Shown one piece after another: positions 10,291 through 20,908 of a stretch of DNA of 64,000 bases. The DNA comes from Chlorops oryzae (Eukaryota; Arthropoda; Insecta; Diptera; Chloropidae), in the NCBI GenBank assembly GCA_020466095.1, contig CM035806.1, positions 61,454,229 to 61,518,228 on the forward strand, in the 5' to 3' direction. Numbering within the stretch: the stretch's first letter is position 1; each line of letters opens with the position of its first letter. The notes under the pieces are model-generated. The model was not told the DNA's origin and made no database searches. It saw only the letters and a program-made list of their open reading frames with translations. The translations under genes were made by a program, and so were the position numbers.

Positions 10291-12761
10291 CATATAGACT
10301 CTGTGTAGACATGCGGCAAGCAAACAAGGCAATAAAAAGATTGAACTTGGACCCATTACCAACTTTTGACGGGGTAGTGACGAAACTACGGGACTCCAAA
10401 TTTTTCTCGAGATTGGACCTGAAGGATGCCTATCACCAGTTGGAATTAGAGGAAGAGAGTCGTGAAATAACCACGTTTATAACGCAAAAGGGTCTTTTTC
10501 GATATAAGAGGTTGATGTTCGGAGTAAACTCAGCCCCTGAAATATTCCAACGGACTTTGGAAAGAATTTTGGCTCCCTGCAGTAACGCCATGAATTACCT
10601 GGACGATGTCATCATATATACGCGGACGGAAGAAGATCACGACATGGCCGTGGAAATGGTCCTAAGAATCTTCAAAACAAACAATATTATGCTAAACAAA
10701 GAGAAATGCGTGTGGAAGGTTAGAAAACTTAAATTCCTCGGGCATATACTTTCGGACGAAGGAGTTACAGCCGACCCAGAGAAGATAAAATCCATCCGGA
10801 GTTTTAGAAACCCTAGCACTAAAGAAGAGGTGCGGAGTTTCCTCGGACTGGTCACATATGTGGGGAAATTCATTCCGGATCTATCAAGCCTAACGGATCC
10901 GCTAAGAGGTTTACTGAAACATAGGACGAAGTTCACATGGGAAAAGCGTCAAGAAGACGCTTTCCAGACGCTTAAAAAACGCCTCGCAGAAATACCCACA
11001 CTCTCTTACTTTGACACAAGGAGAAGGACGCGAGTTATCGCGGATGCGAGCCCCGTGGCACTAGGCGCAGTCTTATTACAGTTCGACGCAACCAATGAGC
11101 CACAAATTATTGCTTTCGCAAGCAAGAGCTTATCGGATGTGGAGCGTCGGTACTCGCAGACCGAGAAAGAGAGCCTCGCACTCGTTTGGTCCGTGGAAAG
11201 GTTCTATTTCTACTTAGCGGGTCTGGAATTTGAACTCGTAACCGACCACAAACCGCTGGAAGCAATTTTCAAACCAACGTCGAAACCACCTGCGCGAATC
11301 GAACGGTGGCTCCTCAGGTTACAAGCATACAAATTTAGGGTTATCTATCGTCCGGGCAAGGAGAACATAGCTGACTCAGTATCCAGGCTGTGTAACAACG
11401 ACAACGGGGACCCGTTTGATGAAGGCACTGAAACGCATATACTCCAGGTCGTAGCAAGTAGCACACCGTCATCACTCACGGTAACGCAGGTAGCCAACGA
11501 GAGTGCAAAGGACCACGAACTCGCCATGGCAGTCGAGCAAGTAAACAGAGGGTCATGGGCTCCTGACTCTTCTAAGGTGTTATACGCATTCCGCCACGAA
11601 TTCTCGACCGTCGGGACAATCCTCCTACGGGGTAGTCGCATCGTCATCCCTAAATCGCTACGATACCAAGTTCTTCAGCTAGCTCACGAAGGACACTTAG
11701 GTGAAACAGCGATGAAGCGTAGGGTGCGGGCTAAAGTCTGGTGGCCACATATCGACCGTGATGTCGAGCAGCACGTCAAAGCCTGTCAGGACTGCCTACT
11801 GGTATCCCAGCCGGTGAAGCCGCCACCAATGCATAGGCACCCTTTTCCAAACGGACCATGGCAGGACTTAGCAACCGATTTGATGGGACCACTACCGACG
11901 GGTGAGCACATACTAGTAATAATAGATTATTTTTCTCGTTACCAGGAAGCAAAGTTCGTACAAGACATCTCTTCCGTCACCATAATCAAGGAGATGGAAG
12001 AGATTTTCTGCAGACTGGGTCTACCAAAATCCCTACGGACAGACAATGGCAGACAATTTGTCAGTGCTGAATTTCGACGTTTTTGCAAAATGAACAACAT
12101 TTCTCTTATCACAACCCCACCATACTGGCCACAGGCTAACGGCGAAGTAGAAAATATGAATAAGTCCCTCCTGAAACGGATAAAAATTGCCAGTGCAACG
12201 GGGAAGGACCTAAAAGAAGAATTACGAAACTTTACACTCGCCTACAATGTAACCCCACATGGGACCACAGGGTCGCCACCTACGGAGCTCCTGTTCAATC
12301 GGGTGATACGCGACAAACTGCCGGATATTCGGGACTTGACAGAAGACATCTCGGAGCTACCAGGCAAAGATCTGGATATCATCAATAAAACAAAAGGGAA
12401 GACTAAGGCAGATGGCAAACGACATGCGAAAGAATCCGACATAGCGACTGGCGATAGAGTGTACATTAAAAATACGGCATACACAAACAAGCTCACACCA
12501 ACTTTTGACAAAATAGAATACGAAGTCACGGAGAGGAGCGGTGATGAGGTACTAGTAAACGGAGCTGGAAAAACGTTCAGGCGACACGTGAGCCACTGCA
12601 AGAAGGTACCACTTAAAATTAACCCATCATGGCGGGAGGACGCACATCCAGGGGCGACACCGGAAGCGCTCCCAACGCCGTGGGTTGCCAGCGCATCCGA
12701 ACATCCATTGAGAATCAAGCTGAAGAGGAAGGAGGGGAAATGGCGAGCACACAAACTTTAA
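10266..12761 (+). CDS. pol: Pol: reverse transcriptase, RNase H, integrase
   Basis: An 831-codon open frame. RT: first catalytic Asp at residue 51 (RLDLKDAYHQ) and the YLDD box at 111-114. RNase H: Asp260 (IADASP), Glu302 (TEKES), Asp327 (VTDHKP). Integrase: HHCC zinc motif His474/His477 with Cys507/Cys510, then the DD35E triad Asp538 (TDLMGP), Asp593 (TDNG) and Glu629. The C-terminal tail contains NKLTPTFDKIEYEV and RRHVSHCKK. It copies element RNA into DNA and inserts it. The apparent ATG at 10266 is an accident of upstream decay, since RT normally starts well before RLCVDM. All visible catalytic residues are retained. Confidence 0.92.
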   Translation: MWRLRQTETYRLCVDMRQANKAIKRLNLDPLPTFDGVVTKLRDSKFFSRLDLKDAYHQLELEEESREITTFITQKGLFRYKRLMFGVNSAPEIFQRTLERILAPCSNAMNYLDDVIIYTRTEEDHDMAVEMVLRIFKTNNIMLNKEKCVWKVRKLKFLGHILSDEGVTADPEKIKSIRSFRNPSTKEEVRSFLGLVTYVGKFIPDLSSLTDPLRGLLKHRTKFTWEKRQEDAFQTLKKRLAEIPTLSYFDTRRRTRVIADASPVALGAVLLQFDATNEPQIIAFASKSLSDVERRYSQTEKESLALVWSVERFYFYLAGLEFELVTDHKPLEAIFKPTSKPPARIERWLLRLQAYKFRVIYRPGKENIADSVSRLCNNDNGDPFDEGTETHILQVVASSTPSSLTVTQVANESAKDHELAMAVEQVNRGSWAPDSSKVLYAFRHEFSTVGTILLRGSRIVIPKSLRYQVLQLAHEGHLGETAMKRRVRAKVWWPHIDRDVEQHVKACQDCLLVSQPVKPPPMHRHPFPNGPWQDLATDLMGPLPTGEHILVIIDYFSRYQEAKFVQDISSVTIIKEMEEIFCRLGLPKSLRTDNGRQFVSAEFRRFCKMNNISLITTPPYWPQANGEVENMNKSLLKRIKIASATGKDLKEELRNFTLAYNVTPHGTTGSPPTELLFNRVIRDKLPDIRDLTEDISELPGKDLDIINKTKGKTKADGKRHAKESDIATGDRVYIKNTAYTNKLTPTFDKIEYEVTERSGDEVLVNGAGKTFRRHVSHCKKVPLKINPSWREDAHPGATPEALPTPWVASASEHPLRIKLKRKEGKWRAHKL

Positions 12762-12775
12762 AAACAAGGGAGGGA
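12761..12775 (+). promoter_or_regulatory. Polypurine tract
   Basis: AAAACAAGGGAGGGA directly abuts the 3' LTR and is the expected plus-strand primer site. The pol stop overlaps its first base. Confidence 0.85.
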
Positions 12776-12939
12776 TGTACTAGGCCGTGATTCGAATTGG
12801 AATAAGAATAATCCCAGCAGGCGACAAATGAAAATACAAGAATTGATTTGTAGAGAAAAATAAATAGAAAATTCATTTAGAGCTTGCGTCTGAACGAGCG
12901 AGCGAAAATATTACTGTTGTGTTATCAGGGGTTATTACA
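12776..12939 (+). repeat. 3' LTR
   Basis: 164 bp, same TG...CA ends as the 5' LTR. Substitutions relative to it sit in the ATTCATTTAGAG and GCGTCTGAACG stretches. Confidence 0.95.
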
Positions 12940-12954
12940 ACATGTAATTTAGAG

Positions 12955-13303
12955 TTAAGACACAGGCTTACATTGAATTTCGTTAAGCAAACCTTCCATT
13001 CCTGCTTTTGCTTTAGTATTTAAGGGCAAATTGTACAGGGACCTGTTGATGAATTCCCACATGGCATCACAGGGCTCAGGATACGCAAGGTTGAAAAGGT
13101 GGTACGCTTTAAAGCATACATCCATTGCTTTGGCGAAGCTGAAAAATTTATACGTAACATTTTTAAAATCCACCATATGTGTCTACGGGTCTGTGAGCGT
13201 GCCAATTCGTGAAATAAATGGGGCCACAGAAGATTCGACCTTCACTTTGGCGTCGTGTATTTGCCGGTACTCCGCTTCACTTGCGCAAACCATCATAAAA
13301 CTC
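12955..13303 (-). pseudogene. Unrecognised exon-like remnant
   Basis: Read on the minus strand, a frame preceded by the acceptor-like AAAATTGCAG begins LQESFMMVCASEAEYRQIH. It continues to FISRIGTLTDP, meets an in-frame TAG at 13183-13185, and resumes with an ATG at 13176 (MVDFKNVTYKFFSFAKAM) to a stop at 12955-12957. The reading is coherent on both sides of the stop: no repeat bias and plausible hydrophobic and aromatic spacing. The Ty3/Gypsy element lies only about 10 bp past the terminal stop. I do not recognise the family and assign no function. It could be a domesticated or transposon-derived exon, or chance. Confidence 0.4.
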
Positions 13304-13559
13304 TCCTGCAATTTTTAGACAGCTCTTTTGCAACATTTCAAGGAATCAAACGAAACCATCTATGAAATCCGGCTTCTTTATTATTTCTTATTCTATGATG
13401 TATGTTCTTCCATTATATTTAAAACAATTACATATATTAGAACTAACCTGCGTTGAAATGTATCACTTTTTTCAATTGAATTAAATTTTTTTAATTATTC
13501 TTTTTATGCATGCGTATGAATCAACAGAACTTTTCGAACTCACTTAAGTATTTTGCAAA

Positions 13560-14020
13560 GCACGCTAGATTATGGAATAAAAAAGTACGAATGATTTCGT
13601 TCATTTATTTTTTCAATTATTCAATCATTCGTAAATTTAACAAAAAAACAAACATTGACTTGGTGACTTTCGTACTATTTACGAAAAGGTTTCGTACATT
13701 GTAGAAATAGCTTTCATACTTCTCTAAGGCCTTTGAATATAGTACGAATGCTTTCGTAATATTCACGAAAGGATTTGTAAGTAAAGTGCGCTTCACAAAT
13801 TATGAAATTGTTTCGTAATATGTACTAAATTTTCGTACAATGAACGAAAAAAAGTCCGTATTTTCGCTTATGGGTTTCGTTAAATTTACGAATGATTCGT
13901 AGAATCAGATTTTTATGAAATTTTCTGTCAAGAAAAATTCGTATTATATACGAAAATTTCGTAAATTGTACGAAAATCTTTCGTAAACCAAACTACCAAA
14001 TTCTTTCGTAGATTTTTTGA
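13560..14020. repeat. Field of TTTCGTA / TACGAAA quasi-palindromes
   Basis: TTTCGTA, TTCGTA and their complements TACGAAA/TACGAA recur many times over about 450 bp, often paired as TTTCGTAnATTnTACGAAA. It ends CATTTTTTTTCTGTGCAC. Spacing is irregular, so it is not a simple microsatellite. No coding frame is supported. Confidence 0.65.
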
Positions 14021-14039
14021 TACATTTTTTTTCTGTGCA

Positions 14040-14220
14040 CACCTGATGACAGAAAGCGATCATTAAGAACAGCGGGTCTCAAACTTTTTCGGTCGTGGAG
14101 CAAACAAATAAAAATTTTTGAGGAACCTTTGCCAAATTGTTTACATATTCCATTATTCACCGGTAGTAAATAGTTCTCATACAAATGCCCATAAAATAAG
14201 GACTTTTTTGGCATTAACGA
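14040..14220. other. Possible single hAT end, otherwise nothing
   Basis: CAGCGGGTCTCAAACTTTTT at 14065 resembles the CAGxGGTTCTCAAAC start of many hAT elements. No partner end or 8-bp duplication was found. Confidence 0.25.
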
Positions 14221-14224
14221 TGAA

Positions 14225-14450
14225 AATGTATAAAGGCGAATTTACACATTTGACATAAAAAAATTGACGTCAAAATTTGAAATATTCTGGGCTGTTATGG
14301 AAACTGACACAGAATTGAATTAGAATCAGAATTGAAATCAATATCTGTTGTCAAATGGTGTTATGAAATAGACACAGTTTTGCTTTTTTCGAAGATAGCA
14401 AAATCGATTTTCGAAGACAGTAAAACCTGACACTTGAAAATGCTATAAAG
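14225..14450. repeat. Left arm of a distant inverted repeat
   Basis: GACGTCAAA, then GGGCTGTTATGGAAAC and a segment with AGAATCAGAATTGAAATCAA, is matched in reverse complement by about 17690-17880 (GACAGTTGTCGG then TTTCCATAACAG). The arms have diverged. They could be two oppositely oriented copies of one repeat or the ends of an old element. Confidence 0.5.
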
Positions 14451-14500
14451 AAAAAAAAAAAAAAAACTACAATATGTGTTAAAAACTAGATCAATCTTGG

Positions 14501-14573
14501 CGGCCCCCATGGCTTAGTTTGCTGAGATGTCAAATTTCCATGCGAGGAGCACTGGGTTCAACTCCCAATTGGT
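14501..14573 (+). repeat. tRNA-derived SINE head
   Basis: A box A-like TGGCTTAGTTTGC (14510) and box B GGTTCAACTCC (14555-14565) sit 45 bp apart, as in a tRNA gene. The 3' side runs straight into a T-run rather than a trailer, which favours a SINE over a functional tRNA. Confidence 0.6.
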
Positions 14574-15660
14574 TTTTTTTTGACGTGATAACGTCTATTA
14601 AATCGATGATAGGACATTCTATCTGCGAAAAAATGACGACAGAAAACTCAATGTGCGTGTGCACACAAACACACTCAAATACACAAAATTTCAAACCGGT
14701 TTAGAGCAGAGAATTCGCTCTCATGAGAAAGTAAATCGTCTCAATCGTCTCTCACAAGCAGACAAGGCGAAAATATGCAAACGTCCAAACACAAATTTAC
14801 GTATGGCTATGGGCGCACACACAAATTCACACATGTCACGCAATCGACAGACAAGCGGGGACTGCCGGAAAAACAATCAAAATGAAAAACACTTCTCAAT
14901 GTGTTGAGGAGAGATGTCCGATTGTTTTGTTCTTTCCGTGATCGTTTCTACGTATTCCTAGCGTGTGCGTTGTCTTCATATAGAACGTTGTCTTTCTTTC
15001 CTCGATTTCATGCTTTCAGTGTTTCATATTTAAAAGCAACGAAAGAGTACATTATATCCTGTTTTAGCATTACATACTCTTTGGATATGTGAACAAACAA
15101 ATTTGAAAAACAAAGACAAATTCCTGAATCCTGTATTTTTAAAGAAAATAACAGAGCAACAAAATATTTTCACCCCCCCCTCCATATTCTATCGAAATTT
15201 TTAAAATTTCGTGTCGCTGTTCCTTTGTATGAGCGTTAGGCTGCAATTAGTGTGAAGCTGTCAGTGTTTGTTGTATTTCTGCAACAAAAAATTACAACAA
15301 ACACATGACAGCCTACGCTTTAGCTTCATTATAAATGCAGCCTTGGACATCTTAGTAGTTATACAGTCCTTGGTTGCATTACTTCAACCTACAATTCTCA
15401 TAAGCATTATGCGGATGAACATATAAGACGAAACAAAATTGTCCGAAAATTTTCTTGCAATTTTTCACTTTGCACGTTAAATATGTATGTATGAAATTGA
15501 TTTTGAAAAATTTAATATGCAATTTTAATTTAAAAAGTGAAGTATAATTATTATTTTCTATTTTGTACTTATATTAAAAATCGCCAAAAAACATTATAAA
15601 ATGAGACTTATTTTCTAACTTTTAAATTAATAAGTCTAAGAGAGTTTCAAAAATCGTCAA
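14574..15660. other. No supported feature
   Basis: AT-rich sequence after the SINE head. Short open frames (14653-14907 and 14901-15092) show no recognisable protein. A short inverted match (GACGTTATCACGT versus 14582) links it to 17131-17143. Confidence 0.4.
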
Positions 15661-15665
15661 AAATA

Positions 15666-17086
15666 GCGTAGGGGAGCGGGGGGAATGTTGTAACACTTTT
15701 TGGTCTCTTGGCTATGAAAGCTTACTTGTTTGGTATTAAGGAAATCTAGCAGTACTATTCCAATTAACAACTATTCAACTATCAATTTCAAATAAAATTG
15801 TAGTCAAACTTATAACGACTTTTTGTAGAAACGGCTTTGATGAAAAATTGACGAGTGTTACAACTTACCCAATGATTGGGGCTAGTTGTGACGGGCTGGG
15901 GGAAAATTGTAACATAAGGAATTGAAAACCGTTTTAATGTTTTATAAAGATTTATTTGGCATAAAAACTTCAGACACGCCCAAACAGGTTTAAACTTTTA
16001 AGTTTTATTTGAAATCGAACAGAAAAATATACAAAGTTAATAAAAAGTTAACAAAAACATATTCATATAAAGTAGTGTTCCAACCCATCATGTTTTATGC
16101 GGTCCCGGTCTGGTACAATATAGCAAAATCGCATATAAAAGTTTTACAAATCTGCCAAAATAGGGTCCTTAAAATGATGCTAAACCAACCCTGGGATATT
16201 CCAACAAAAGATTTGCATGAACTGTGCAACTACAAATGATACAAGACAGAGCTAATGTACTAATAGTTTTTAGTATAAGATTAGGGTTGTTAATTAGGTT
16301 AAGATACATTTAAGAACACTCTTGTAAGTTTTTTAAAATTTTCCTTAAAAATTAATTACTTAGAACTCCAGGAAATTAGCATTGCTATGATGTAGTTGAA
16401 GAGTCCTACTATAACTAACCTCTACATAAGTTATGTAAGAAAATTGTAGTATTTAAATTTTGTAATTAACAATTAATAATAATAAATGAAAATGAAAACA
16501 TATTCATTGTTTACTTAAAGTATTTAGGATTTTAAACCTTAGGCACTTTACGACAAACTTAGACTTTTATATTTAATTCTTAGGTAATCTTATAGAGAAA
16601 TATTTAAAAAAATAACAAAAGAATTCCTTCTTCAACTAAAAAGGAACTTTAGGCTCACAGCCATTTATATTAACATGTTACAACTAGCCCCGTAAAAGTG
16701 TTACAACATACCCCACAGCAAGGTTTTTGGAAATAACTTCTATTTAAAAAAAATCCCTTACTTGACGTAAAATTACAGTTAACTATAATCAAACTAAGGA
16801 CATGTTTAGTATATTTGTAAAAATCAACAATTGCTAAGCTATTCGAAATAAACGCAAATCAATTTCTAAAAAACAAAAAATAAAATCCATTACCTTGCTT
16901 TTTCGGAGCGCCTGCACAGCACCACTTCGTACGCCGTCCAACGACATGCTGACCGCGCTTATGTGATGCATTTCGTATTAAATAGTAGGTTAGGTTGAAA
17001 ACCAAACAAATATTCTTTTACTGTGTAGGTCAAAAATGCTTGTTACTACTTGCCCCTGTTACAACTAGCCCCCCGCTCCCCTACGT
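15666..17086. mobile_element. TIR element with GGGGAGCGGGGGG ends
   Basis: Left end TAGGGGAGCGGGGGG (from about 15669) matches the right end (to about 17083) in inverse. A TA on each side could be a target duplication or part of the TIR. Subterminal blocks GGGGCTAGTTGTGAC (about 15880) and TGTTACAACTAGCCCC (about 16676) repeat the end motif in opposite orientations, as transposase-binding sites often do. It contains a nested LINE end at 16054-16507. Confidence 0.6.
16054..16507 (+). mobile_element. Jockey-like LINE, 5'-truncated insertion
   Basis: A 13-bp direct repeat AAAACATATTCAT at 16054-16066 and 16495-16507 flanks a 428-bp body. The body starts inside the RT C-terminal region (PIMFYAVPVW, then HIKVLQICQNRVLKMMLN and PWDIPTKDLHEL) and ends in an A-rich AATAATAATAAATGAAAATG tail. 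Extreme 5' truncation, a variable-length duplication and an A-rich tail are the marks of target-primed reverse transcription. The coding part stops at 16239. Confidence 0.8.
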
Positions 17087-17184
17087 GATTTTGAATCCTC
17101 CATTTTATGTACACAATGAGTGTTTTCTTATGACGTTATCACGTAAAACTATCGTCCGTAAATTGACTTTACAGACACCAATTT

Positions 17185-17285
17185 TTTTGTTTTGATTTTT
17201 TGATTTCCCATTTCCGTGGTATCACAACGAACCGATATGCGTCCTAAGTGCGTCACTTTTGTTGGTGGCAGCCAAACTGTTGCGA
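17185..17285 (+). repeat. SINE body relic
   Basis: TTCCCATTTCCGTGGTATCACAAC followed by GTGCGTCAC and GTTGGTGGCAGCCA is a diverged match to the post-tRNA body at 41690-41775. The tRNA-like head is absent. Confidence 0.5.
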
Positions 17286-17289
17286 AGCT

Positions 17290-18244
17290 TGCAAAAAGAA
17301 ATGAGCTAGAGAATCGGGTGGATGATTACATCTTTTGTGGGTGGGTCTTCAGAATTCAACGACACCACGAGTTGCTGCCATAACAAGTCCACAAGCGGTT
17401 TGTCCCGCTAAGTAAGCCCCTTGCCCATGCCCGGGTGGTTTTCCATTACCTCAAATAGTATAGAAGCCTGAGTCGCATATTTATGCGTTCCCTTTAGTCA
17501 AAAACATTAAATACCCAAACAATTAAGAAAATATATTCAAATAAAGTATTTTATTTTATTTCTACTAAAAAACCCAGCCGGGAAAAAGTCCTCACACAAT
17601 CTGCCGACCAATTCTGTCAACTAAAAGCTGCTCGGTTTAAATCAGACAATAAAATCAATAAATCTGTTTCTGTAACACCTAAAAACAATTGAAACCTGAT
17701 TTCGAAAATGAAAACAGTTTCAAAGCTGAAAGTCTGATTCTATAACCCCAAACCGAAAAATGTGTTGATTTCAAATCTGATTCTGACAGTTGTCGGTTTC
17801 CATAACAGTCCCGATTATTTTTATTCATCGTTTATACACCACATGAATTTGACGTCAAAATAATCTCTTAAAAAAAAAATAAAGCAATCTCAAAAAATCT
17901 GAGAGCTGAATAGAGAGTTTTTGATGCCAACCTCCAAAATAGTGTTTATACGTTCTGTCAAAGTTTGATGAATTATTTTGAAATCAAAAAGTCTCTCGAA
18001 ATGGCTTTTGAGGAGTCAACTCCAAATTTGGGGAAAAAAGAAAGGATATAATAGCATAATAGAGGAAGGATCAAGAAATATTCAAAGAATTAACAAAGGA
18101 TTTTTGGATGTCTAAGGATCGCGATAGGGCTCTCCGCAGCCTGCGAGGCCATTTTAATTAATAATGTGGACAAAAGAAAAAAACTTTTCAATTGATTGGC
18201 TTATACGCAACGCACAGCGATTTATAGAATACATCTAATGAGAG
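17290..18244. other. No supported feature apart from the right arm of the 14.2 kb repeat
   Basis: 17690-17880 is the partner of the inverted repeat at 14225-14450. The remainder is AT-rich and unassigned. Confidence 0.4.
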
Positions 18245-18640
18245 GTTCAACCATTTGAAGTAAAGAAGTTTACATCGGCTTACCCGATTGCACAAATACC
18301 TTTTCCTCAGCATAAAATATATTAAAACTTTACCCTAACAAAAATGCCTGTCGTTTTCATTGTTCGAGCTTGGATATCTAGTTATACCTTATCTGTACTT
18401 CGATTTAGCTTCTCTAACTCGGAATTAATATTATATTAAGCACAAATTTTTCGCGAATGGTGGTCATGGTCAAATTTTAGCCGTAAGAGGGCATTTTGTC
18501 TAGCTGCGAAACACTCAATTTAAAATAGTGAAAATCAAATTTTGGCGAATTTCGCGAATTGTAGTCATGGTCAAAATAAAATAAAAATGACCATAGTTAT
18601 AGCGATGTCTAAATTTTTTATCAGCCAAACCTTAAGCGAT
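18245..18640 (+). mobile_element. DINE/mini-me-like element, short copy
   Basis: It starts AAGTAAAGAAGTTTACATCGG with the weak hairpin ATCGGCttacCCGAT and carries two monomers of the 101-bp repeat that is amplified at 26.1-27.0 kb. It ends after ATAGCGATGTCTAAATTTTTT. The (GTCY)n end is missing. Confidence 0.6.
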
Positions 18641-18789
18641 CCAGTCACGCTCCCAACATTTTCGTTTGGTTCCTAGTGTTTCTTGAGTCAAAAGAAAAAG
18701 GGAAGCAGAAGCTTGCTTTTGGCGACGACTCATTTTAACGGAATGAATTTCAAAAATGTTCTTTTAATTTTTGAAATTTTTGAAAATCT

Positions 18790-20675
18790 CGAAATTTATA
18801 GCCGAGATGTACGATTATGCTCTAGTACACGATTCTATAGTAGAAAAAAATTCTTCTGCAATGTATACAGGCTGTAGAGCACATAGTAGTGCTATATTCT
18901 AAATATGTCTACGGCAGCTCTACGTAGAGTTGTAGAAACGGTCTACAGTGTATACAACATACGTAGAGTCTCTACATACTACTCTCTACTCTCTACCTCA
19001 GAGCCGGATTAAGGTTGCCGGGGGCCCGGGGGCCAGAGAATGGTGGTGGCCCCTCTGTTAATTGAAATATATAGGATGAAATTTCACACAATAGCAGAAA
19101 ATGTGTTTGTAGAAAGGTTATCAATTATAAGAATGAAGATATTTTTCAACGTTCACATTTTGTTTATTTAACAGTTTTCATAAAATATTTTTTTTTATTC
19201 AGCGTATATAAATATATCCGCGATATATCGATATATCGACATATTAAAGTCGAAAATTTGACATATCATTTCGACTTTATAAACAATCCGGGCGATATAC
19301 GATATCGACATTTTAATGCTCGATACCCATCCCTACTTATTAGAACGTGCAAAAAATTCGATAACTTCTTATAAACGTTGCCAGATCGGTTATATTAAAT
19401 TCTGCTAGGGAGTTCTTCACTTTCCTCTAGATTCTGCGACGTGGTTGCCAATTTAACGGAATCTCCGCGGAATTATAAAATACATGTGTATAATATATCA
19501 TGCGACCAAATTACTGTTTAAGAAATTTTAAAATTAAATTTTATGGAATTTCGACCTTTTTTGGATACATTCAGCGGAATATTTCGCTGAAAAATTGGCA
19601 ACAGCTTTTTGCGGTTAGTTCAAAAATAGCAGTTTTATTCTCGAATAAGAAGTGTAGTTTTCTTAAAAAAATGTTTCTGTCTCAGAAATTCGTATGATAA
19701 GAAAGGTTACTAATAGAAAAAAAATACAAGTTGTTTGTCAGAGACATGATATTTGAATTTCACTTGCTCGCACAGAATTTCGGAAAACCTCACCAACAGT
19801 TGAAAACAACTTCTGGTAGGTATATGTTCACAAGTAGTGGACCATTATTCCTAGATCAGGGGAATTCTTTTTTCTCTGCTCGGTGAGGACAAATGGAACA
19901 TAAATTTTTTTTGATCTTTTTGCGCACGACCACAGAACATGTAATTTAAATTCGGTTAAAAATGTACGGAAAAAATTCCGCTCGATTTTTTGCTAACCGC
20001 AAGAATGCATTTTTCTCCGCTGTCCAACTTCAAAATCTGCTAGATCTAGCCGAAAATCTGCTGATCAGGCATCACTGCTTTTTATAATGATCCTTCAGAC
20101 TTATTTCGTTATACTTGTTTCCACCACATACATATGGCAATTTCACCACATAGAATACTTATGGCCTTATTGGAATTTTTCAAATATAGAAATATTGGAA
20201 GTAATAAAGAAGTTATGAAGAGTTGAGAATTGCTTCGACGTATTGTCTCAGTAAGGGCGAAAGGGTTAAAATAAATCGTCATAAAATCACTTACTCCGCA
20301 ACACAAATCGGCTGCTCCACGAAAAAGCGGTCAAGTGCGAGTCTGAGTAGATCGAATATTATAAAATAAAATTTACTATGTAGCATATTTTCACTAAACG
20401 ACAGATTGATTGTTAGCAAAAGTACGTTTTGTGATTGATAAAAGGGTTTTTCAATTCTTAAGTCCACTGAATAACCGTATAAACAAGTGAAAATTTTAAG
20501 AGAGTAGTTACTGAATATCTTGAAAACTATAATAAATAAAAAAAATTAATTTGATCACTGCTGGTGGGGGGCCCCCACGTGGTGGAGGCCCGGTGCCACT
20601 GGCCCCCTGGCCCCCCCATAATCCGGCCCTGCTCTACCTCAAAAACCCTATAGTCGACACTTGGCTTAAGAATGG
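18790..20675. mobile_element. TIR element copy interrupted by a hAT element
   Basis: 18790-18998 and 20640-20672 match the right half of the 48628-49315 element (GACGGCAGCTCTACGTAGAG, then CTCTACCTCAAAAAC...GGCTTAA). The two halves are separated by the hAT-like insertion at 18999-20631. Removing that insertion and one target copy aligns the sequence through to the same GGCTTAA end. Confidence 0.7.
18991..20639. mobile_element. hAT-like non-autonomous element
   Basis: The body is 18999-20631 (1633 bp). Ends are CAGAGCCGGATTA and, inverted, CAGGGCCGGATTA. The 8-bp repeat CTCTACCT lies at 18991-18998 and 20632-20639. No transposase frame is visible. GC-rich ends contrast with an AT-rich interior. 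Within it, 19190-19335 is rich in ATATCG/CGATAT and ends CGATACCCATCCCTA, which may be another hAT terminus. Confidence 0.85.
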
Positions 20676-20908
20676 AATTGCTTCTTGTTATGACAAATCG
20701 CTTTTATGTCCGGCGGTATCGATGGTAGTTGGAGTTGGTGTCACTGGTTGGTTCAGCATTGAGTTTACTGCGGCTTTTCGTTTTTGTTGAAGCGTATCAT
20801 GAAAAGTCAGATCCACAAACTATATGTGATGAGAAAAAGGATCTGTATTGCTTTCCTTGCTTGATTCGGATGTTCTTCTTTCATCGAACACCAAATATGT
20901 GGCAAAGC

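Larger units (their letters stand above)
8159..12944 (+). mobile_element. Ty3/Gypsy LTR retrotransposon, full length
   Basis: The body is 8164-12939 (4776 bp) with two 164-bp LTRs and a 5-bp duplication ACATG at 8159-8163 and 12940-12944. The order is LTR, leader with 28-bp repeats, gag, protease, RT, RNase H, integrase, polypurine tract, LTR, which is the Ty3/Gypsy arrangement. There is no env-like frame. The LTRs differ at only two positions I could see, so insertion is recent, yet gag has an internal stop and the protease-RT junction is frame-broken. The protein resembles K02A2.6/Mag-related elements; clade is inferred. Confidence 0.95.

Noticed and set aside
12242..12754. 170-codon antisense frame
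   Set aside because: Antisense shadow of the integrase C-terminus.
14501..14573. Functional tRNA gene
   Set aside because: Box A and B are present but no clean acceptor stem or trailer; the sequence runs into a SINE-like body. The same applies to the other heads.
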